NCBI GenBank assembly: GCA_018895795.1
Contig: JAHINZ010000138.1
Location: forward strand, 1-13,342
Direction: 5' to 3'
From: Alphaproteobacteria bacterium
GTDB taxonomy: Bacteria; Pseudomonadota; Alphaproteobacteria; Caulobacterales; Caulobacteraceae
Length of the DNA stretch: 13,342 bases
Below the pieces are notes generated by a model. The model saw nothing but the letters and a program-made list of their open reading frames with translations, was not told where the DNA came from and searched no databases. This document shows positions 9,154 to 13,342 of the stretch, piece by piece (positions within the stretch are counted from its first letter, which is position 1; the number at the start of each line of letters is the position of its first letter). Position numbers and translations under genes: made by a program.

Positions 9154-10142
9154 GACGCCGCCTCCCAGATCGGGGCGGTCGTGCGGACGGCGGCGCGCAG
9201 CTTGGACGAGCGGGCGCGCGGATTGACGGCCAGCTCGGCCTCGCCGGGGGCGATGGCCTTGTTGGCGATCAGCTGGAAACTGGCGGGCGCGCCGGCCGGG
9301 GCCTCCGGTAAGTGGCGCGAACCGCCCGGCGTGCGCCCGGCCCGCTCGGCCAGGAAGTTTTTGACGATCCGGTCTTCCAGCGAATGGAAGGTCACCACCG
9401 CCAGGCGGCCGCCCGGCTTGAGGATCCGTTCGGCGGCGGCTAGGCCGGCCTCCAGCTCGGCCAGCTCTTCATTGACCGCGATGCGCAGGCCCTGGAACGA
9501 GCGGGTGGCCGGATGCACCTTGGCGCCCTTGCGGCCGCCCAGGGCGCGCTCGATCACATGGGCCAGATCCAGGGTGCGCTCGAACGGCCGCTCCTCGCGG
9601 CGCCGGACGATGAAGCTGGCGATGCGGCGCGAGGCATGCTCCTCGCCGTACACATAGAGAATGCGGGCCAGCTCCACCTGGTCCAGCCCATTGACCAGAT
9701 CGCCGGCCGTGGGCCCCGTGTCGCTCATCCGCATGTCCAGCGGCCCGTCGCGCATGAACGAAAAGCCGCGCTCGGCCTCGTCGATCTGCATCGACGACAC
9801 GCCGATATCCAGCACCACGCCATCCACCGATTGCGGACCGAAATGCTCGGCCATCCGGGAGAAGCGGTCCTGGATCAGGCGGAAGCGATCGGCCGGCAAC
9901 CCCTCGGCGAAGCGGGCGACGCTGGGATCGCGGTCGAAGGCCGCGACGGTGGCGCCCGTCGCCAGGATGGCGCGGCTATAGCCGCCTGCCCCGAAGGTGC
10001 CGTCCAGGATGGTCTCGCCCGGCGCGGCGCCCAGGGCCTGAACCACCTCGGCCAGCAGGACCGAGATATGGGCCGGGGCGTTGATGTCGGACGGAGGGTC
10101 CTCGAGAGCGCCCGTGGCGGTGTCGGCGGAAGCGTCAGTCAT
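9150..10142 (-). CDS. rsmH: 16S rRNA (cytosine1402-N4)-methyltransferase
   Basis: RsmH (formerly MraW) methylates N4 of C1402 in the ribosomal P site, using S-adenosylmethionine. The 330-residue protein starts the family core at HISVLLAEV (25-33). It has the SAM-binding motif LDGTFGAGGYS (46-56), the acidic strand end AFDRDP (68-73), LDIGVSSMQID (111-121) and RGFSF..DGPLDMRM (125-139), then the conserved C-terminal part with ERILKPGGRLAVVTFHSLEDR. About 24 residues precede the core, acidic and probably disordered. The ATG at 10142 is supported by its ATGA overlap with the mraZ stop. It is normally the second gene of the dcw cluster, as here. Confidence 0.97.
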   Translation of the reverse strand: MTDASADTATGALEDPPSDINAPAHISVLLAEVVQALGAAPGETILDGTFGAGGYSRAILATGATVAAFDRDPSVARFAEGLPADRFRLIQDRFSRMAEHFGPQSVDGVVLDIGVSSMQIDEAERGFSFMRDGPLDMRMSDTGPTAGDLVNGLDQVELARILYVYGEEHASRRIASFIVRRREERPFERTLDLAHVIERALGGRKGAKVHPATRSFQGLRIAVNEELAELEAGLAAAERILKPGGRLAVVTFHSLEDRIVKNFLAERAGRTPGGSRHLPEAPAGAPASFQLIANKAIAPGEAELAVNPRARSSKLRAAVRTTAPIWEAAS

Positions 10143-10606
10143 GCGCCCGCTCCCAGCCGCGCCGCGCGCTGCTGAACCCGCATGGCGGCCAGACCGTCGC
10201 GGGCCAGCTCGCGTTGCGCCGCGCGATGGGCCTGGAAGGCCTCGCGCGACCAGATCTGAAAACGCTCACCCATACCGACGACAGTCACCCAATCACTCAG
10301 ACCGAACATGTCGCACAGGTGATCGGGAAGCGTAATGCGACCAGCTGTATCAAACGACAGCTTGGCCATGCCCCCCAGGACGCTGGTCTCCAGGGCGGTG
10401 CGGATCGGATCGCCGAACGGCATCTCCTCGATCACGCCCAGGTAACGGTCGAACAAGGCTTTTCCGCCACCCTCCAGGCAATCGGCCTCGATGGAGGGGA
10501 AGCAGAACACGCCCTCGAAGGGGCCCGAGACCGCCGTGCGGAAGTCCTGCGGCACAACGATGCGCCGCTTGCTGTCCACCTGCTTCTCGAACGTCGAGAG
10601 GAACAC
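10139..10606 (-). CDS. mraZ: Transcriptional regulator MraZ
   Basis: MraZ is a DNA-binding protein of the AbrB-like double-barrel fold that controls its own operon in the species studied. The 155-residue protein has the two expected repeats: DSKRR (11-15) followed by IVVPQDFR, and DTAGR (86-90) followed by ITLPDHL. The first repeat has Arg where DSKGR is common. The C-terminal tail (about 121-155) is helical, Ala/Arg-rich and longer than the bare domain. The GTG at 10606 is chosen because MFLSTFEKQVDSK matches the usual N-terminus; the GGGTAGGGCGG run just upstream can act as ribosome binding site. It is the first gene of the cluster, and three TGGGN motifs upstream are its likely operator. 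Confidence 0.95.
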   Translation of the reverse strand: MFLSTFEKQVDSKRRIVVPQDFRTAVSGPFEGVFCFPSIEADCLEGGGKALFDRYLGVIEEMPFGDPIRTALETSVLGGMAKLSFDTAGRITLPDHLCDMFGLSDWVTVVGMGERFQIWSREAFQAHRAAQRELARDGLAAMRVQQRAARLGAGA

Positions 10607-10666
10607 CCCGCCCTACCCCATACCAGACACGCGCCGAGCCCCCGACCCCACGGGCGCCGACCAAAC

Positions 10667-10691
10667 TGGGTTAACATGGGATGAATTGGGA
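10667..10691. promoter_or_regulatory. Putative MraZ operator, three TGGGN repeats
   Basis: On the plus strand TGGGT (10667-10671), TGGGA (10677-10681) and TGGGA (10687-10691) lie exactly 10 bases apart, each separated by 5 bases. MraZ of Escherichia coli is known to bind TGGGN direct repeats with 5-base spacers. The site begins about 60 bases upstream of the mraZ start. The repeats read on the strand opposite to mraZ, which I cannot reconcile with certainty with the orientation in other species. A lone match would mean little; three in phase, in front of mraZ, make the assignment likely. Confidence 0.7.
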
Positions 10692-10829
10692 AACAATGAC
10701 ACTCGCGGCCATTTCGCCACGAAAACAAAGATGTCGCACCGCTTCGTGACTTGCGGCCACAAGCTATCAACAGAACATACACAGAACTGTTAAGTGTTGA
10801 GGGGTGTTCAGATCGGCGTTAGACGCCCC

Positions 10830-10849
10830 GCCCATCCCAATCGATCCCA
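10830..10849 (-). promoter_or_regulatory. Second, weaker TGGGN cluster far upstream of mraZ
   Basis: On the minus strand TGGGA (10849-10845), a 5-base spacer, TGGGA (10839-10835) and directly TGGGC (10834-10830) occur just after the stop of the pentapeptide-repeat gene, about 225 bases before the mraZ start. Two copies have the correct spacing and the same strand as mraZ. It may be an auxiliary MraZ site or chance in GC-rich DNA. The rest of 10607-10862 holds no gene and no promoter I can define; a small GGCGT/ACGCC hairpin lies at 10815-10827. Confidence 0.3.
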
Positions 10850-10862
10850 GTCGGGACGCCGA

Positions 10863-12707
10863 TCAGCTGATCTGGAAGCGCCGCTTCACGGCCAGGCCGA
10901 ACAGGAAGATCAGCAGGGTGGAGAGGATGGATTGCAGGCCCGAGATGATCCGCACGCCGAAGGTCACGGCCGGATTGACCTCGAACAGGCTGGCGGGCGC
11001 GCCCGTGGACGCGACTAGGCCCGGACTCGTCAGCAGATTGAACGGCGACAGGGTGCGCAGCGACTGGTTCAGGGCCACGAACACCCCGCCCGGCCCGCGC
11101 ACGTCCTTGATGTTCAGCCAGGCCATCCACGGCCAGTAGATCACCACCGCGAACACCAGCACCAGCAGACCCAGCCCCAGCACGGGTCGCCACAGGCTGG
11201 ACCCGAAGTCCGAACTGACCCCGTAGAGCCAACCCACCGCCTTTTCCCAGCCGTCGATATCCGAGCGCTGCTGGCGGGCCCGCAATTGCAGCCGGTAATA
11301 GGCCTGTTCACGCACCTCGTCGCGCGCCTTGCCCATGGCGATCTTGACCACCCGGCAGCCGCTTTCGAGGGTGGCGAGGCGCTCGTTGCGAAGCTTGCCC
11401 TCAGCGCCGTACGTCGTGTTTTTCAACAATGCTTTATGGAAGACCGCGCTACCAACGCCGTCCAGCCCGTCGGTCAGGATTAGCGCTTTCTCGAACTGCG
11501 CCTCGGCAAAGGCCGCCGCCATCCGCCCGCCCTGCCCTTCCCGGACTGCGCCGGAGAAGTCGGCGATGCCCGAGAACCGCGCCCCATAAAAGGCTCTGGC
11601 GAAATCCTGCTCCGGCGCGGCGATGGCGGCGGAGAAGGTCACGGGCCCCTGAAGGACCGCATTGTGAAAACGCGCAACCTCTCGAAAGACGCCGGAAAAG
11701 TGCACTGGAGCTTTAAAAATGGCGCTATTGAAGCGGGCATCGCCCGAGAAAGTGGCGCTGTTGAAGCGGGCGTAACCTGAGAAGGTTGCGCTGTCGAAGC
11801 TCGCGCATCCTGAAAAGCTTGCACCATTGAAGCTGGCGAAACTTGAGAACATGACATCGTTGAAGCTGGCTTCGCCTGAGAAGGTTGTGCAGCCGAAGCC
11901 AGCCGAGCCTGAGAAGATAGCTCCGTCGAAACGGGCTTCGTCCGAGAAAGTGGCGCTGTCGAAGCTGGCTTCGCCCGAGAAGGCAGCGCCCTCAAAGCCG
12001 GCTTCGCCTAGGAAGGTTGCGCTGTCGAAGCCGGCGATGGCTGAAAACGCTGTGCTGTAGAAGCTGGCTTCGCGCAAAAATGCTGCGCTGTAGAATCGGG
12101 CGTCGCCTGAGAACGTCGCCCTGTAAAAGCTGGCTTCACCCGAAAAAGTTGCGTTGGAGAAGTCTGCGCCGGGGCCAAACTTTACGCCTTCAAAATCGCC
12201 GTCGACGAGAAAGGCCGTGCGGTGGCAAGACAGCGACACTTGACCCGCCCCGTCATGGGCTCGGATCAGGCAAGGCCCGAGCACCGAGCCGTCCAAACGA
12301 GCCCGGCCGTCCGAGCCCTCGGGATTCCAGACTAGGGCACCGCCGTAGAATCCAAGCGCCCTCTGCGTCTCGGTAGCCACGGCCACACGCTCCGCAAGCA
12401 GGGCGTCTAGGTCCCGCCACTCCTGCGCTTTCAGATCGGCTTTCCAGCTTGGTTCCTGCGGCGGCAAATGGGCCAAATGCCACCACCGGCCGTCGAACTC
12501 GATAAGCTCACCCGCGCTCTTCAGCGCCATGTCGGTGCGCGGCTTTCCCGTGGTCGGATCCCGCCGCCAGTAGTCCTGCAGCGTGACCTCACCAAACTGG
12601 CCGCCGCCGAGGATCTCCTTCCCGGCCAGTCCGTCCCAGCTGTAGTCGGCGTCGAACCAGTCGCGCCACCAGCGCTCCTCGCGCTCTTCCCGAGATTCTT
12701 CAGCCAT
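10863..12707 (-). CDS. Membrane-anchored pentapeptide-repeat protein, 614 aa
   Basis: Function is unknown. I start at the ATG at 12707 because a longer TTG reading from 12791 would begin inside the hairpin that follows rnpB. The N-terminal part (about 1-175) is charged and Trp-rich (WWRDWFDADYSWDG near 13-26) and matches no fold I recognise. Residues about 178-331 are fourteen tandem 11-residue units of the form x-x-x-A-x-F-x-x-A-x-F, followed by degenerate copies to about 380. This is the Phe-type pentapeptide repeat, expected to form a right-handed quadrilateral beta-helix. A charged helical segment follows, then two membrane segments (about 507-530 and 582-606) with a 50-residue loop between them. 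The end, RIISGLQ..LLIFLFGLAVKRRF, resembles the C-terminus of many pentapeptide proteins with a two-helix channel-like tail. It stands alone between rnpB and mraZ on the same strand. Confidence 0.88.
   Translation of the reverse strand: MAEESREEREERWWRDWFDADYSWDGLAGKEILGGGQFGEVTLQDYWRRDPTTGKPRTDMALKSAGELIEFDGRWWHLAHLPPQEPSWKADLKAQEWRDLDALLAERVAVATETQRALGFYGGALVWNPEGSDGRARLDGSVLGPCLIRAHDGAGQVSLSCHRTAFLVDGDFEGVKFGPGADFSNATFSGEASFYRATFSGDARFYSAAFLREASFYSTAFSAIAGFDSATFLGEAGFEGAAFSGEASFDSATFSDEARFDGAIFSGSAGFGCTTFSGEASFNDVMFSSFASFNGASFSGCASFDSATFSGYARFNSATFSGDARFNSAIFKAPVHFSGVFREVARFHNAVLQGPVTFSAAIAAPEQDFARAFYGARFSGIADFSGAVREGQGGRMAAAFAEAQFEKALILTDGLDGVGSAVFHKALLKNTTYGAEGKLRNERLATLESGCRVVKIAMGKARDEVREQAYYRLQLRARQQRSDIDGWEKAVGWLYGVSSDFGSSLWRPVLGLGLLVLVFAVVIYWPWMAWLNIKDVRGPGGVFVALNQSLRTLSPFNLLTSPGLVASTGAPASLFEVNPAVTFGVRIISGLQSILSTLLIFLFGLAVKRRFQIS
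11715..12176 (-). repeat. 33-bp tandem repeat tract encoding 11-residue units
   Basis: Fourteen 33-base units in the pentapeptide-repeat gene code for SGEASFDSATF-like peptides. Neighbouring units are alike at the DNA level too: GCGCTATTGAAGCGGGC, GCGCTGTTGAAGCGGGC and GCGCTGTCGAAGC (plus strand) recur 33 bases apart near 11722-11800. GC content and codon choice drop here relative to the flanks. The DNA likeness points to growth by unequal recombination or slippage. Confidence 0.85.
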
Positions 12708-12779
12708 CCGCGCCCCGCCTACCCGACGCGCAATGCGTGAGCGGCTCACCGTAGCGCAACCCAAGGCCGGGCCAAGCCC

Positions 12780-12803
12780 CTCCTCCCCCAAGCGGGGAAG
12801 GAG
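12780..12803 (-). terminator. Hairpin following rnpB, terminator-like
   Basis: On the minus strand CTCCTTCCCC (12803-12794), a GCTT loop and GGGGGAGGAG (12789-12780) form a 10-bp stem with one G-T wobble. It starts 3 bases beyond the 3' end of the RNase P RNA helix P1. No T-run follows, so it may stop RNA polymerase weakly or instead protect or limit trimming of the RNA 3' end. Confidence 0.5.
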
Positions 12804-12805
12804 AC

Positions 12806-13192
12806 GGACCAGACGGTCTATAAGCCGGGTTCTGTGCCACCCTCTTGCGAGGATGCGACGATCATTCCTCTGGACCGCCCATTGCTGGACGGTTCTCGCG
12901 ACCTACCCGAACCCTACTCAGCCAGTGACGGCCTAGTCGACGCGAGGCCGACGCGGGGTCCCTATTCGGTCTTGCTCCAGGCGGGGCTTGCCATGCCGTC
13001 CCTGTCGCCAGGTCCGCGGTGGGCTCTTACCCCACCCTTTCACCCTTCCCGCCCCGTAGGGAGGAGGTTTGCTTTCTGTGGCGCTATCCCTGGGATCACT
13101 CCCGGCGGGCGTTACCCGCCGCCTTGTCACCGTGGAGCCCGGACTTTCCTCGACCCTCTTGCGAGGACCGCGACCGCCCGACCGTCTGGTCC
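12806..13192 (-). ncRNA. rnpB: RNase P RNA (M1 RNA), bacterial type A
   Basis: This is the catalytic RNA that, with the RnpA protein, removes 5' leaders from precursor tRNAs. Read on the minus strand, the 5' part contains the nearly universal GAGGAAAGTCCGGGCTCCAC (13151-13132). The 3' part contains the matching conserved region, with GGGTAGGGTTCGGGTAGG upstream and ACAGAACCCGGCTTATAGAC (12835-12816) at the end. The ends pair perfectly over 13 bases (13192-13180 with 12818-12806), which is helix P1 and sets the boundaries. The length of about 387 bases is normal for alphaproteobacteria. It precedes the pentapeptide gene on the same strand but is separated from it by the hairpin at 12780-12803. 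Confidence 0.96.
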
Positions 13193-13228
13193 GGGACGGT
13201 GTTTGACTGCGCAAACCCTCAAGGTCAA
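13193..13228 (-). promoter_or_regulatory. rnpB: Possible rnpB promoter
   Basis: On the minus strand TTGACC (13228-13223) lies 30 bases before the predicted 5' end of the RNase P RNA, the right distance for a -35 box with a 17-base spacer and a -10 box 7 bases before the start. The expected -10 hexamer (CAAACA) is a poor match to either TATAAT or the Caulobacter GCTANAWC form, so only the -35 element is convincing. Confidence 0.4.
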
Positions 13229-13231
13229 CTT

Positions 13232-13342
13232 CCATCCGCTCTCCCCGGCGAAAGCCGGGGCCCAGATTCAGCCTGAGCGTCTGGGGATGACGCGCCTTCG
13301 GCCGCGCGACATCGTCGGGCGCCCTGGGTTCGATCTGGGCCC
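13232..13342. repeat. Palindromic repeat upstream of rnpB, cut by the window edge
   Basis: The arm TCCCCGGCGAAAGCCGGGG with the following CCCAGAT (13242-13267) is identical over 26 bases, inverted, to 4703-4728 in murF. The final bases GATCTGGGCCC (13332-13342) match the start of the opposing arm, so a complete two-armed copy with a wider centre than in murF probably continues outside the window. No gene is supported between 13193 and 13342. Confidence 0.7.

Noticed and set aside
11827..12376. Plus-strand repetitive Lys/Pro/Glu reading frames opposite the pentapeptide gene
   Set aside because: They simply mirror the 33-base repeats; the minus-strand frame gives a recognised repeat family and a membrane tail.
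12708..12791. 28-residue upstream extension of the pentapeptide-repeat protein from a TTG
   Set aside because: The extension would start inside the hairpin after rnpB and reads as unstructured sequence. The ATG at 12707 is preceded by a purine-rich GGCGGGG stretch and opens a plausible N-terminus.
13019..13276. Plus-strand reading frame across rnpB
   Set aside because: The region is a clear RNase P RNA on the minus strand, with the universal core sequences and a 13-bp closing helix.

Overview
The window looks like a high-GC alphaproteobacterial chromosome, most likely Caulobacteraceae (Caulobacter or a near relative). This is inferred from base composition, codon bias, gene order, the style of the FtsI/FtsL/MraZ proteins, a meso-diaminopimelate-type MurE and a bacterial RNase P RNA. 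No species can be fixed from the sequence alone.

The core is the first half of a division and cell wall (dcw) cluster on the minus strand. In transcription order it holds mraZ, rsmH, ftsL, ftsI, murE, murF, mraY and murD (10606 down to 1499). MurE, MurF and MurD build UDP-MurNAc-pentapeptide in the cytoplasm, and MraY moves it onto undecaprenyl phosphate to give lipid I. FtsI cross-links septal peptidoglycan, FtsL scaffolds the divisome, RsmH methylates 16S rRNA, and MraZ is the cluster's probable autoregulator. Every junction from mraZ to mraY overlaps by 1 to 8 bases. murD follows mraY after 13 bases with its own ribosome binding site. Upstream of mraZ lie three TGGGN motifs with exact 5-base spacers, the known form of an MraZ operator.

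Upstream of the cluster (10863-13192, minus strand) are a 614-residue membrane-anchored pentapeptide-repeat protein, built on an unusually regular 11-residue period, and before it the RNase P RNA gene rnpB. A strong hairpin follows rnpB.

Downstream of murD the usual ftsW/murG/murC genes do not follow. A convergent plus-strand gene of unknown function (860-1456), with codon use unlike the cluster, comes first. Beyond it are about 850 bases without a supportable gene, containing large inverted repeats. A different palindromic repeat family occurs inside the murF coding region, in frame, and again upstream of rnpB at the right edge.

I see no clearly new defence or metabolic system. The points most worth a second look are the in-frame palindrome in murF, the putative MraZ operator, the break in the dcw cluster after murD, and the 11-residue repeat protein.
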